Of a DNA stretch of 64,000 nt, positions 1 through 12,255 are shown piece by piece (position 1 is the stretch's first letter; every line of letters begins with the position of its first letter). The notes under the pieces are model-generated. The model did no database searches and was not told the origin of the DNA. It saw nothing but the letters and a program-made list of their open reading frames with translations. The position numbers were made by a program, and so were the translations under genes. The stretch is from Areca catechu (taxonomy: Eukaryota; Streptophyta; Magnoliopsida; Arecales; Arecaceae): assembly GCA_021397845.1 (NCBI GenBank), contig JAHSVC010000034.1, positions 4,549,213-4,613,212 on the forward strand. Direction: 5' to 3'.

Positions 1-1029
1 GGCAAATTGGTTATCAAGAAGTGTAATAGACTACTTGCAAACCATTTCATAAATTGACCCCTAACAGCCTAACCGACTTAACACTCACTTAATAGTGTAA
101 CTGACTTATAAACGACTATAACCGTTTAACTAACTCGGCCTTGAACCTCTATAAATTGAGGGCCAAAGGGAACTTCAAGGGGACTTTTGAACTTTTTGTT
201 TTTTCTTCTCATTTTTCTCACTTTCTAAGCAGACTTAAGCATAGAGGGTCTCCCATTGGAGAAATCCCATCCATTTCTCCAACAATGAGGACTTCTTTTA
301 CAAATCTAGGAGCTAATCTGGCCAACTCTCCTCTCTCACAAAGTTATCAACCGGTTTTCCCTGCAGGGCCTCAGGCTCAAAAGTGTGAGAGTGGTCTTAG
401 TATAAATCCAGTCTATGAGCTTGGAAAGGGAGGGCAAGTAATAGATTATTGATAGAGGAAGGGCTTTGCCCAAGGCTTTCAAGAAAAAAATGGCAAGGAG
501 GAAAAGACCTCCAATAATTGCAATTCTCGACAGTGATTTCTCGAAATGCTCTAAGGATAGCAAAAGTTGAGGAAATAAATCCTCAACCACTCCTTCTATT
601 GACCAAAGGCTGGATACTTTTGTTTAAGCAAGTCTAGCTATTGACAAACGCCATCCATCTCCTTCAACAATATGCCATCCGGCCCATGGTCTCACTAGTT
701 GAACCATCACCATGGAGCCACCGGCACCTATTCATGGAAGGGATAGAAGTCATCAACTTCTCTATGGAAAAGAAAAAATCTGGCAATGGTTCCTCCTCAA
801 GAAGGAAGGAGCCATCACCATCATTTTTTTGGAGGATTTCCAAGAGGATTCGACTTTAGTGCACCCTCTGAATCATCATTATCAGCGAGGAGAATGATAT
901 CAAGAGAAAATCTTGAGATCCAAAAAGCTAGACTCGACAAAATCTATATGGAAGACCATCATCGAAATGACTTTCATAATTTTAGTACACAATTCCTTTC
1001 TTGAAGGAATAAATAAATAAGTGATCCCA

Positions 1030-1640
1030 TTGGTTCAAGATGCTATCAGTTGAACCTTATGATGGTTTCACTGATCCAGTTAATCACTTGGAAGGATACA
1101 AGGCTCTCATGAGTATGAGGCTCCAAGGTGAATTTAACTTCTTATTATGCCTGGCCTTCCCAGCAACCCTAAAGAAAGCTGCTAGGATGTATTTTTGAGC
1201 TACTACTAAGATCGTCTATTCCTTCCAATAACTCAGCAACCAACTAATAACATACTTTGGTATCATTGATTGTAACTGAAAAATAATGGCAGTCTCTTCT
1301 TCATTAAGCAGGAAAAAAGAGAGATGCTTCGAAGCTACATGGCATGCTTAACGTGGCCACCTTGGAAGTCAGAGATTGCTTCTCGATCCCAAATTTTGAT
1401 GGAGATCGAGAATAAAGATACTTACACCAATACTTGCCCATGAAAGTCCACCAGAGAAAAGAGAGACAAGAGTAAATACCATCGCTTCTACAGAGATCAT
1501 GGTTATGATAGGAAGACTGTCTAGCAAGAGATTATGAATTTGATCTATAGGGACTACCTTAATAGGTACATCATAATCAGAGGAAAGAAGAGACTTCTTG
1601 GGCACACCCCAAGCAAGAACTCGAGCTAAGTAACCTGTCA
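1030..1640 (+). pseudogene. G1 gag remnant
   Basis: Gag is the structural protein that packages retrotransposon RNA. From about 1041 the + strand reads a peptide containing EPYDGFTDPVNHLEGYKALM, which matches the gag core of G2 (DPYDGTTDPLDHLESYKALM near 38330). A second match at about 1470-1600 contains HRFYRDHGYD, the counterpart of the His/Cys motif FHRDHGHDTEDC of G2. Between the two blocks there are stops and frameshifts, so nothing functional can be made. The preceding 641-1020 is probably the gag N-terminal region by position, but it shows little beyond weak similarity. Confidence 0.7.
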
Positions 1641-1959
1641 ACCATCAGGATAGTAGGCATGATCTTAAGCCTCTTCAAAAGCAGGGGCAAAAGCACAGGA
1701 TGAGGAGCTGCTAAGAAAAAGATATCAGGTAGAGCCGAACTAGTTCTTTGGATGAAAATATTATTTTCCTTTTCTAAAAATTATGTAAGGAAAATCTAAA
1801 CCCCATATGATGATGCAATCATCGTCTCCATGATGGTGGCCAACATGATATAAAAAGAATTTGTTTGATAATGGAAGCTTTGCCAATATCTGTTTATGAT
1901 ACCTTCCAAAAAATGAAACTATTAACTGAAAGGTTGAAAAGGATAAATACACAAGTCAT

Positions 1960-4785
1960 GGGTTATTCAAGAACTCAATCGCTATAGAAGGAGATATCCT
2001 CTTACTGGTGACTGCAGGTCAACTGCCTAAATAAGTATAATCCTACTGAATTTTCTAGTGGTCCGGTACCATTAGCCTATAATGCTATTCTTAGATGACC
2101 GGGATTAAATGCTCTAATAATAGTAGTCTCCACTTATTACCTGCTTGTTCGCTTCTCGACCAGATATAGGATTAGGAAAATTAGATGAGAATAAATATTA
2201 GTGAGACAGCATTTTCTTACAAATGTTAAGATCCAAGAATAGATTAGGATCCTGTAGGTGGATAAAAAATGTCAAAGAAGGCCCACAAGAGGGAAAGCCA
2301 TCGAATAGTTGATGAGCATCCTTGTAGGAGATGACCTAAATAAAACTCTACAAATCGGATCCCTTATGGCAATGAAGTCAAAGAATAGTTTATTACATTC
2401 CTTTGGGCCGATATCGATATCTTTGCTGGAAAGTTGTTGACATGCCAGGCATACCTCCTGATGTCATTGTCCACAAGCTTAGTGTGGACCCTTTTATCCC
2501 TATCAGGCAAAAGAAAATGAGTTTTATTCCATAAAGGCAAAAAGTCATTGAAGAGGAAGTGAACAAACTTGTAAAAGTAGGCTTCATCAAGAAAAACTCA
2601 CTATCCAAACTGGATAGGTAATATGATCATGGTTAAGAAGGCAAATGAAAAGTGAAGAATCTGCATCGACTATATAGATTTTTAATAAAGCTATCCAAAA
2701 AATAGCTACCCTCTGTCAAGAATTGATCAACTGGTCAATACCATTTCTGAACATGAATTACTAAGTTTTATGGATACTTTTTAGGATATAATCATATCCG
2801 AATGGTAGAAAAAAATGAAGAAAAATGACCTTCATGATAGAAAGAGGGCTCTACTATTACAGAATGATGCTTTTAGGTTAAAGAATGCTGGAGCCACTTA
2901 CTAGCGTCTGGTCAACAGAGTCTTCAAAAATTAGATTGGAGAAATATGAAAAGTCTACGTGGATGATATGCTTGTCAAGAGTACAAAGGATGCCATCATA
3001 TAGCTAACTTAGAGGAAGCCTCAGTGAATCAAGGTGATATCAGATGAAATTCAATGGAAGCCATCAGTGAATTAAGGCATAAAAGATGAAACTTAATCCA
3101 AACATGTGTGTATTTGGTGTTACATTGAAAAGTTCTTAGGCTTCATAGTGATTTAGAGAGGAATCAAAGCTAATCTTGAAAAAAATCTAAGCACTTTTGG
3201 AAGTGAAGCACCCTCAGAACAAAAAGAGGTTCAATGCTTTACTGGTTGGATTGCTTCATTTAACGAATTTATTTTTGGATCAGTGGAAAAGTGCCTACCA
3301 TTCTTCAAAGTCATAAAGCATACTGATGACTTCAAGTGGTCAACAGGCTACTGATCAGCATTTAAAGACCTGAAGAAGTATCTTGGCTCTCCTCTATTAC
3401 TATCAAAGCCAAAAGAAGGTGAGCAACTCTATATTACTTATCTATTTTTTCTAATTCCATTAGCTTTGTTTTGATTAAAAAAGATGTAGGTATACAAAAA
3501 GCCCATCTATTATATCGATAAAATATTAAGGGATGTGGAAATAAGACACACAAGATTGAGAAGATAATTTATGCTCTTATTATTACATCAAAAAGACTAC
3601 GACCATATTTTCAGTCCCATTCTATAGTTGTCTTATAGATTAGCCTCTAAAAATCTATACTTTAAAGGCCAGACACATCAGGGCACCAGCCAAGTGGGTA
3701 ATTGAGTTATGAGAGTTGATATTGAATACAAAACCTATCTAGTATGAAAGCTCAAGTACTTGTAGACTTCATTGTGAGAAAACATAATACCTAATGAAGA
3801 AAGAGGAGAAAAGAAATCAAAACAAGAACCAACCACATCTTCTGGGTTCTATATTTTGATAGTGCCTTTCCAAGGGAGTGGAGCTGAGTTAATCCTTATT
3901 AATTTTGATAGAGTCATGATAGAGTATACCCTAAGATTCGATTTAACACCACCAATAAGGGGGCTTAATATAAGGCACTAATTGTTGGTTTAAAATAGCT
4001 AGAGAGATTGGCATTGATCAGATCAAGTTTCTTTCTGACTCCTAATTGGCTTCGAACAAGTACAAAAATAGTATGAAGCCAAAAAGCCAACTATGATTAA
4101 ATTTTAAAAAAATCAAAAACCTATCTTTAGATTTCAAAATTGTAGAAATCTAATAGATGCCTAGATTAAAAATATCTAAGTAGATGTGTTATCACATCTT
4201 GCTACATTAGACGGCTCAAATCTACAAAAAAGATATTTTTATTGAAAATTAGAGACTTTCATCATTAAAAAAGCCCTTATTATTGCATAATTAGAACATG
4301 AGGCAAGTTAGATTGACCCGTTGGTCAGATTTCTTGACAAAGAAGATCTTTCAACAAATAAGAAAGAAGCTCTAGGAATCAGATGACATACTTTATGGTA
4401 TGTACTCCTAAATAGGTAACTTTATAAGAAATCCTTTTCCATGCCTTGACTCCGATGCCTATGTCCCTTTGAAGCTAATTATACCCTTTGAAAAAGTTCA
4501 TGAAGGCATTTGTGGTAGTCACATTAAAGGAAGACCCTAGCCTACAAAATTCTTAGACAGGGATTTACTGGCCCTCTATGCAACAAGATGCTATGGACTT
4601 TATTTAAAAATATAATCAATGCCAAAAATTTGCTAATATATAGAGGAGACCTTCGGTGCCGATCACTTAGATCCTAGTCCCATGACCATTTGATAGGGGA
4701 TTGATATTCTTGACTATTTTTGATGGCAACTGGATAAAATTTTTTTTTGATAGTGGCAATCAACTACTTTATAAAATAGGTAGAA
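1960..4785 (+). pseudogene. G1 pol remnant (protease, RT, RNase H, second RNase H, integrase)
   Basis: Pol encodes the enzymes for reverse transcription and integration. Visible landmarks in order: protease C-terminal motif YNAIL near 2068; RT N-terminal segment from about 2395; FMDTF near 2768; the RT catalytic motif YVDDM near 2957; FLGFIV near 3133; RNase H with LRPYFQSHSI near 3597; a second RNase H-like segment 3850-4250; integrase zinc-finger region with GRP near 4530 and YW near 4565; and the start of the integrase core to about 4780. Stops and frameshifts occur throughout. The coding similarity stops where C1 LTR sequence begins, and the integrase catalytic core is missing. Confidence 0.75.
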
Positions 4786-5642
4786 GCATAGAACTTTTCA
4801 AAATTTATTTCTAACGACTAGTTTTTCTCTTCAATGATCATAAACAGATTTTTAAGATTTGGAGAGCTATTTAAATAACACCAAACTCAAGAAAAAGAGA
4901 TTCTATGGATTAATTGATAAATTCTTTGAAGATCAAATTGTATATCCTTAAGAGTTCATATTATCGAGAGAGTTGAGCTTCAAGCTTTCAAGATTCAAAG
5001 AGTATTCAAGTCCACATCTTCAAGCATCATTCAAAGGCTTCAATAACTTGAAGACAAGTTCTTTATCAACATTCAAGAGCTTCATTGATAGATTTGCTTT
5101 ATTTAGAAAGCTTTATTTGTGTTCTCTTACTTATCTTAATTATTTTATTAAGATTGTTGGTGAGCCTTTGTGAAAAAACCAACTTGAGGTTGTTGGTTGG
5201 CCTTTTTATAAAAATCAACAAGGTTGTTGGTGAGCCCATAAAACCAACTAGGTTGTTGGTTAGCCCGCAAAACCAACAAGGTTTAGGTTAGCCCGAAAAA
5301 TCAAAGGAATTTTGACTTGTGAGCCCAGTGAAAACAAGTTTGGTTTTGATTAGTGAGCTTAAAAAACTAATTGGCTGTATCTTGGTTGATTATAGTAGAA
5401 TTTCCAAGGAAAACTTGGAGAGTGGATATAGGTGCTTGGAGTGCACCAAATTACTATATATCTTTATATTTGTGATTGCTTTTTACTCTACTTGCATTTA
5501 CCTTATGTTTCCACTGCATATCATCATTGAGTACACAATCATATTATTACACAAGAAACTTAGTTCAGCATATACTTGCTTAAGTTTAAAAATTTAAGAA
5601 ATCCAAGTCATCCCCCCTCTTGGGTTGCTATACTGGGCAACA
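4786..5642 (+). repeat. C1 5' LTR, truncated at its 5' side
   Basis: It aligns with 9150-10009 of the 3' LTR, including CAATGRTCATAAA..AGATTTTTAAG and the end GGTTGCTA-ACTGGGCAACA. The counterpart of 8593-9150 is missing, and G1 integrase-like sequence lies directly upstream. It contains the row of small inverted repeats described in the findings. Confidence 0.85.
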
Positions 5643-5644
5643 AG

Positions 5645-5657
5645 TGGTATCAGAGCC
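5645..5657 (+). other. C1 primer-binding site (initiator Met-tRNA)
   Basis: TGGTATCAGAGCC lies two bases after the LTR end CAACA. This is the usual Ty1/copia primer site complementary to the 3' end of tRNA-iMet. Confidence 0.92.
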
Positions 5658-5769
5658 AAGTACTCAGCGCTTGACTTGGTATTAGTACTTGGTACTCAGT
5701 GTATAGGTCCAACGATCTTGAGTAAAAGATCTATGGTAACTCTTGTAGGTATTAGTGTTAGACCACCAT

Positions 5770-7275
5770 TTTTGATGGCACAAACTATACGTATTGGAAA
5801 ACTCGTATGCGCATTTTTATGCAATCTATTGATTATTATCTTTGAAAAATGATTGTTAAATGTCCAAATATTCCTTCAATAATGGTTAATGGTGTTTCTA
5901 TTCTAAAACTAGAAGAGGATTAAAATGAAAATGATATTAAGCAATCTAAGCTTAATGCCAAAGCAATGAACTTGTTATTATGCATTGGACTCTAATGAAT
6001 TCAATAGGATCTCCACATGCGAATAGTGAGAAAATATGGGACACACTTGAGGTTACTCATGAGGGCACTCGTTAAGTAAAAATACTAAGATAAATAGCTT
6101 GTACATACATAAAATGTTTAAAATACAGCATATGAATCTATATCTGATATGTATACTAGATTTATTAATATTGTTAATGAAATGAGAAGTCTTGGCAGGC
6201 AATGACTAATGATTTGGTTAATAAAATTCTCAGGTCTTTGCCAACTTCTTGGGATTCAAAGATGACGGCGATACAAAAAATAAAATGGTGACACCTTATC
6301 TTTGAAGGAGCTTATTAGTTCACTCATGACTTATGAGTTAAACCTATGACAAAAATAAGTGGATGCTGATAAAAAGAACAAGATAATTGCTTTCAAGGCC
6401 TCAACAATGAAAGAAAGTTCAAGTGAGGAGTTGGAAGAAAGCGAAGATGAAGATGAAATCAAACAAATGGCTCATAAATTTCAAAGATTCATGAGAAAAG
6501 GGCCAAAAAAAATACAAGAAAAAGGCAATGGTCGCTACATGGAGAGAAAGTGAAGACTCCAGTTTGGAGGAAGAAGAACAAAAATTAGCCAATCTTTGTC
6601 TAAATGCAAATGAGGTACATTCCAAAACTGAAAATAATTTTACCTTTGAAGATCTTGTGCATGAATATAAATTGTTGAAAATAGAGCACAAGAATTGAAA
6701 AAGCATGCTAATTCTTTTCTTTTGAAAACAATAATCTTGAAAATGAAAACAAAGAGTTGAAAACCAAGGTTGTTGTTTTAGAAAATGAAGAGAATGATCT
6801 TTCTAAAAAAAGAAATTTTGGAAAAAGAACATGTTGATTTGAAAGATAAATGTAATAAATTTGTAAACGACAAAAATGCTTTGATTAAATAAATAGAAAG
6901 TTTTGAAAAAGAGAAACTTTCCAATGAATGCAAGATCTTATCTCAAGAAAATGAGGAGTTGAAAAATGAACTTGATAAGGTCAAACCATTTATTGAAAGG
7001 TTTGCTTTGAGGTCTAAAAAATTAAGTTTACTTTAAACAATCAAAGAGCTATTTTGATAAAGCTGGATTTGGATATAAACAAGAAAGGAAGCAAAATTTT
7101 TGAAATTTTTTTTTGTTCCAGCTTCATCAAACATTGCTTGTTTTAGTTGTGGTAATTTTGGACATAAAGCATATCAATGTGATAAATTAAGAAAAGTTTG
7201 GATTCCAAAATAAACCATCATCACTAATCCAAAAGGATCGAAGAAAGTTTGGGTACCAAAAATATCTACTTGATA
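5770..7275 (+). pseudogene. C1 copia gag remnant with CCHC zinc knuckle
   Basis: The N-terminal part reads TNYTYWKTRMRIFMQSIDYY near 5785, the typical start of plant copia Gag (UBN2-like region). A long charged, Glu/Lys-rich stretch follows (6360-7020), likely coiled coil. The zinc knuckle CFSCGNFGHKAYQC is near 7140, followed by KVWVPK near 7248, the usual SIRE-type Gag end. At least two frameshifts and several stops break the frame; the longest open pieces are about 60-95 codons. The role in the intact element would be binding and packaging of the RNA. Confidence 0.85.
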
Positions 7276-7279
7276 TGTT

Positions 7280-7990
7280 TTGCAGGAATGTCTATAGTCC
7301 AACAAGAAGAAAGGAATGATATTTGAATAAGCTATACAAGATACATGAAGAGTGTACTAGCTAAATTTTTGGACTTAATGATAAAGGAAGGACTATCTTT
7401 ATTGGTAAAACCTAATTACCTCTTTCCATATTTATTGAATATTAGTTGAAATAAAATCTTACTGAGTTTGTTTCAAAGTTGCATCTAAGTATTCTCTATG
7501 GGTTATTAGTGGCTTTGAAAATTGTTTTAGCTGACTAATTAGAATCAAATCAAGACTTATAGCCAATAAATATGATAATGAACAAGAACTTGATTTTGAT
7601 GAATCTTATGTTCAAATAATTTGACTTGGTAGCTAAAGACTTTCATTGGATCTTGGTTAATATATTTTAAGCTATTTCAAGTGAATATGATGATTTATAC
7701 TTCTAGCCTTCCTTCTTCTTTATGTTATGCCAAAATTATATAGTTTTCATGATTTCTACTCAATTTTTTATGAGATCGATGCTAGTGCTAGAAATATATT
7801 GTAATTTGCAATAAAGCTAGACTCGTAGCTAAGGATTATAATTAAGAAGAAGGAATTGATATTGATAAAACCTTTACTCTGTTACTAGACTTGAAGCAAT
7901 TTGATTTCTACTAGTATTGCATAATTCATGAATTTAAAATTATTTTTGATGGATGTAAAAGTGTTTTGAAAATCATGCATATCTTGATAA
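7280..7990 (+). pseudogene. C1 pol fragments (protease-like piece and RT start)
   Basis: Near 7320-7410 a degenerate reading resembles the region after the copia protease site (SYTRYM..). At about 7810-7990 the + strand reads NKARLVAKDYN followed by EEGIDIDKTFT, LEAI and, in part, the start of the RT domain of copia elements. Between the two, the whole integrase and most of protease are absent, so this is an internally deleted copy. Multiple stops are present. Confidence 0.7.
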
Positions 7991-7999
7991 GGTTTTCAA

Positions 8000-8592
8000 A
8001 TGCACAAAAAAACTTGGTATTTGAAATGGGCTCTGATTGATAATCCCATATTGAAGAAGAATAACATTCAGGGAGAGCAAAGATTTATTTTTTTCAAAAA
8101 GAAAGGAAAATATTTTGTTCTTGAAAATACTTTGGTATTAGATTACTTCATTCATTTGTATGTCATATTTTTGGTATTAATATATATTTATCAGTATGTT
8201 TTAATTTATCATATTCATGCTTTATTGATTTTGATACTTTTCTTGCTATTCTTTCCCCTTATCCCCACTTTGTATTGCCTTCCACCTTTTTCATGATGAC
8301 AAAAAGGAGAAGAAATATATGATAAACATGAAAAAGGGGGAGAGATATAATAAATATGAAAAATTATGAGAGAAATGGAAGAAAGTACAAAGGGGGAGAA
8401 GAAAATAAAAAGTTGTAAACTTAAAGGGAAGAATTAGTAAGGGGGAGAAAAGTTTGAAAATTTTGAACAAATTTTGAAAAATATTTTTACATCATATTTT
8501 GAGGGGGAGCCCTATCTTGATCTTATTGCAAATCTTTTAATTTATCATGTTTATATACTTAAAGATTTTGTTATCATAAAAAATGGAGAGAT
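8000..8592 (+). other. C1 3' internal region with repeated polypurine tracts
   Basis: 8000-8296 has an open frame of 98 codons, mostly hydrophobic at its end, with no recognised domain; I treat it as accidental. From 8330 to 8515 there are four G5-6AG tracts, a hallmark of the region before the 3' LTR in SIRE-type elements. The tract just before the LTR (8579-8592, AAAAATGGAGAGAT) is the likely plus-strand primer. Confidence 0.6.
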
Positions 8593-10009
8593 TGTTGACT
8601 CATGTCTTGATTTTGATGAATGATAAAATACTTAAGTATATATGAGTACTTGTATGTTTAAAATATTTATTAGAGTCAGTACTCATTATATGAAAGATTA
8701 AAAAGATGTTATTTAATTGAAGAAGCATGAAATTTCCAGTTTTGGACCTTGGAACATATATTGAAGACCTTGAGGACTCAAATATTAAATTTGGACAAGT
8801 TTCGGCACTAGTCAGGTAAAGTGTCGACTAATGGATTCAAGTGCGATTCATAGAAGTTTGGGCTGATATGCAGAAAAAATTTTAATTGGCACACTCAAGT
8901 GTCGACTCATGGTCATCCAAGTGTCGACTCAAGGTCTGAGACAAATAAAAAATAGAACGAATAGATTTTAGGAGTTTAGTCAAGTATCGACTCATGGACT
9001 GAAGTGTCGACTCACCAGATGAAGTGTCGACACACCAGTGCATTTTAGAGAGCTTCAAAAAATATTTTTGACCTGGTGTCAACTCATGGAACTGAAGTAT
9101 CGACTCATAGAGCTAAAGTGTCGACACTTAGACTAACGGCTAGTTTTTCTGAAGCGCAGAATTTTCCAAAATTATTTATAATGGCTAGTTTTTCCTCTCC
9201 AATGGTCATAAATAGATTTTTAAGGTTTGGAGAGCTATTTAATAATACCAAACTCAAGGGAAAGAGATTCTATGGATTGATTGATAAATTCTTTGAAGAT
9301 CAAATTGTATATCCTAAAGAGTTCATATTATTGAGAGAGTTAAGCCTTCAAGCTTTCAAGATTCAAGGAGCATTCAAAGTCCATATCTTCAAGCATCATT
9401 CAAAGGCTTCAACAACTTGAAGACAAATTCTTTATCAACATTCAAGAGCTTCATTGATAGATTTGCTTTATTTTAGAAAGCTTTATTCGTGCTCTTACTT
9501 ATGCTTAACTTGTTTTATTAAGGTTGTTGGTGAGCCTTTGTGAAAAACCAACTTGAGGTTGTTGGTTAGCCTTTGTATAAAAATTAACAAGGTTGTTGGT
9601 GAGCCCGTAAAACCATCTAGGTTGTTGGTTAGCCTGCAAAACCAACAAGATTTTAGGTTAGCCCGGAAAATCAAAGGGGTTTTGACTTATGAGCCCAGTG
9701 AAAACAAGTTGGATTTTGATTAGTGAGCCCGGAAAACTAATCGCCTATAATCTTAGTTGATTATAGTGGAATTCCAAGAGAAAACTTGGAAAGTGGATGT
9801 AGGTGCTTGGAATGCACCGAACCACTATATATCTTGTGTTTGTGATTGCTTTTTACTCTACTTGCATTTACTTATTATTCTGCTGCATATCATCATCGAG
9901 CACATAATCACATTGTACACAAGAACCTTAGTTTAGCACATACTTGCTTAAGTTTAAAATTTTAAGAAACCAATTCACCCCTCTTCTTGGGTTGCTACAC
10001 TGGGCAACA
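8593..10009 (+). repeat. C1 3' LTR, 1417 bp
   Basis: It starts TGTTGACTCATG and ends CTGGGCAACA, with matching 5-bp ends (TGTTG/CAACA). The left part (8817-9130) is rich in short GTGTCGAC motifs. The right part is duplicated at 4786-5642. Confidence 0.88.
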
Positions 10010-10794
10010 TTATCAATGGATTCTTTTTCTTTGAAAAAATATTTATTTAAAATTTTATCAAAGTAGTCAGGTAAAAGCACAGGCAATGCCTAAACTTCCA
10101 ATCAGGTTCAAGAAGCCATTGCTTACTCTAAAGTGGTCAGGTACATGGTATAGGTAATGCTTAAATTTTGATCAAGCTCAAGAAATCATTACTTACTCTA
10201 AAAGTAATGGATAGAAGGCATAAGTAATGCCTAAACTTTCAATTAGGCTCAGGAAGCTATTATGTACTCTAAAAGTTATCAGATAAAAGTTACATGTAAT
10301 GTCTAAACTTTCGATCAGATTCAAAAAATTTTTACTTGCTCTAAAAGTAGTTAGATGGCACAAGTAATGCCTAAACTTTTGATCAGGCTCAGAATGCCAT
10401 TACTTATTCTAAAACAGGTCAAGTAGAAGGCTCAGGAAATGCTTAAACTTTGACTAGTCTCAACAAGCCTAAAATCTAACTAAAGTAATCGGGTGAAAGG
10501 CACAGGTAATGCTCAAACATCTGATTAGGTTTTGGAAGCCTACGATTTAATTAAAGTGATAAAAAAAGGCTTAGGTAGCCTTTATGTTCTACATCTATGA
10601 CTAAGGAAGCCAAAGTTTTGTTAAATGGTCAGGTAGCCTATATATTTCAAAGCTAATAAAAAAAGAACTTCTACAAAAGGACATCAATAAATTTTAGATG
10701 GATTTGATAAAGCTTAGAGGGCATACATTCTAAACACAAAGATAGTAGAAACATTGGATAAAAAGAAAGAAAAAAAATTCTTTTCATTAATCTT
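10010..10794 (+). repeat. Diverged tandem array of ~60-65 bp units in G1 3' region (core 10060-10620)
   Basis: Units share the pattern GTCAGGTAGAAGGCACAGGTA..ATGCCTAAACTTT.GATCAGGCTCAAGAAGCCATTACTTACTCTAAA in degenerate form, about eight to nine copies. The array sits between pol and the antisense ORF, the same place as the two arrays of G2 (43214-43740), although the unit sequence differs. 10621-10794 is AT-rich with no recognised feature. Confidence 0.75.
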
Positions 10795-12250
10795 TGAAAA
10801 AATTTCTTACAAATTATATCAGTAAAGAAAAGAAAAGATACATCTTTTTTATTTTTCTTTTGATCTTGGGGCTTAAAGGCTTAGCAGCTGAGAGATTGAA
10901 ACCTCTATCCTTCTTACCACTTGGAGAGGGATCATTTTCTTACTGGGAGGCCAAATGTTATCATCTCCAATCAAACGTCTAACGCAGCACTAGCAGTATC
11001 TATGAATTATATGGATCTCCCCTAAAACTTTGTCTATCAAAGATTGAGTGTCCAGATCTGTCAAAGTGAAAAAATTGGGATCTATGTTTAGAAAAAAAAT
11101 CTTTACCTTTTGGATGCATCTATTGAAACCAAGTCAAATGCAAGAAGAAGAAACATTAGTGTTGTTGGTAATAGCTTGATATCTCCTTGCATCAACTCTT
11201 GATATCTCGGGTGCTGTTCTCATCACTTCATAAATGGTTATCTTCTTCCTGACTTGTACCTTAACTGAAGTCCTTGGAGGATTGCTGACCACTTTTTTGG
11301 TGGACCTTCTATTAAATCCACTATTTTTGAAGGGTCACCAACCTCCTTTCCTAAGTCCTTGAAGGGAACTCCAAGTTGCTTTCCAGGTATAGGTAGCATA
11401 TTGACCACCTTATCCATGATGATAGCCACCAAATTACCATAAAATGTACAAGTATCCCATATGGCTACATACATTCAAGATATTAAAGAATGGGAGAAAG
11501 AAAATATTGATTCAGAAATGGAGATTTCATTACTTTAAATATTTTTACAAATTATAGTATTTCATACTCCTAGTGGGAGGGATAAAAGTTGAAAAGAAAA
11601 AATAAAAACAAAAATAGAATATAAGAAGACAAGCCTTCATACTTCTACCACTTAATCTGATGGAGCTTCATGTTGAGTCTCCATAGGCACTTTAATAGCA
11701 TATATGGAATCTAGAGTGGTCGATGAAGGGGTTTCAATAGGTGCACCAAGGTCTTCTTACAACCTCTGTTGCCTTCTCTTCTACTATCGGGATAAGGAGA
11801 GCTATGTTAACATCCAAGAAGAGTTCTTTCAACTTGTTTTGACAATCCTTGAATCCCTTGTAGAAGGTGCTCACCGATTCCTTAGCCACATCATCCAGGT
11901 AGTCCTTAGATGACTTGTATTCCTCCACTTTGTCTGCTTTTCATTGAGCTCTTCTCCCGTTTCTCCTCCTCTTGGAGTTTTCTGGGAGAAGCTCAATTTA
12001 TTTTGACCTCTTATTAGCATTAAAGAGGTCAGTCTTCAGGTGACTTATTTAAATGGAAGTAGTGACCTCTAATTCTATTTTCCGGGCCTCCACAGTATTT
12101 GCCTGCTCGACTACTTCTTCGTTCCTTCATTTTTCCAACTCATTTTTCCCATCATACTTGATGAGAAAGTTCTTAGGTGATTGATGTTTGAGATTAGCTA
12201 AGAAGAAGTAAAGAAATAAATTTAGAAGAAAAGAAAAAGAAGTAGAAAGA
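10795..12250 (-). pseudogene. G1 antisense additional ORF remnant (PF04195-type protein, C-terminal part)
   Basis: On the minus strand, 11928-11734 encodes a piece starting EEYKSSKDYLDDVAKESV followed by GFKDCQNKLKELF. This matches the C-terminal block of plant 'putative gypsy-type transposon' proteins and the corresponding block of G2 (SQEF..DEVHEAAMDSF near 44450). An upstream minus-strand segment (11940-12060) resembles the coiled-coil region. Further downstream, 11474-11238 is an open Lys/Gly/Pro-rich stretch without assignment. The N-terminal part lies beyond the C2 insertion or is lost. The function of this protein family is unknown. Confidence 0.55.
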
Positions 12251-12255
12251 GAGAA

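Larger units (their letters stand above)
4786..10009 (+). mobile_element. C1: decayed SIRE-like Ty1/copia retrotransposon
   Basis: Two direct repeats (4786-5642 and the right part of 8593-10009) bound the element. A primer-binding site matching initiator Met-tRNA (TGGTATCAGAGCC, 5645-5657) follows the left repeat. A purine-rich tract precedes the right LTR, which starts TGTTG and ends CAACA. The internal part is only about 2.95 kb, far shorter than a complete SIRE/Maximus element. It keeps gag with a CCHC knuckle and a piece of RT but has lost integrase. Several GGGGGAG runs (8330-8510) resemble the repeated polypurine tracts of SIRE elements. The 5' LTR lacks its first ~570 bp. No TSD is visible, as expected if the left edge was deleted. 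Confidence 0.85.
1..12255 (+). mobile_element. G1: degenerate Tat-lineage Ty3/gypsy retrotransposon, left edge outside window
   Basis: This is the oldest layer at the left. No long ORF survives, but protein similarity to the better-preserved G2 element (36027-48375) can be followed on the + strand in the same order: leader, gag, protease, RT, RNase H, second RNase H and integrase, up to about 4785. There the copia element C1 begins. Beyond C1 the same order resumes: a tandem array (10060-10620), then an antisense additional ORF (11160-12250). The copia element C2 begins at 12256. Positions 1-640 look like LTR or leader sequence with no clear coding content. I cannot find G1's own LTR boundaries or a TSD, so the limits are approximate. 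The lineage call rests on the double RNase H and the antisense ORF, as in G2. Confidence 0.75.

Noticed and set aside
141..1004. Several short ORFs of 60-103 codons at the left end
   Set aside because: No domains, and overlapping frames; they fall in the leader and gag region of the decayed G1 element.
8000..8296. 98-codon ORF in C1
   Set aside because: Ends in low-complexity hydrophobic sequence, no relation to copia integrase or an env-like protein; best taken as chance.
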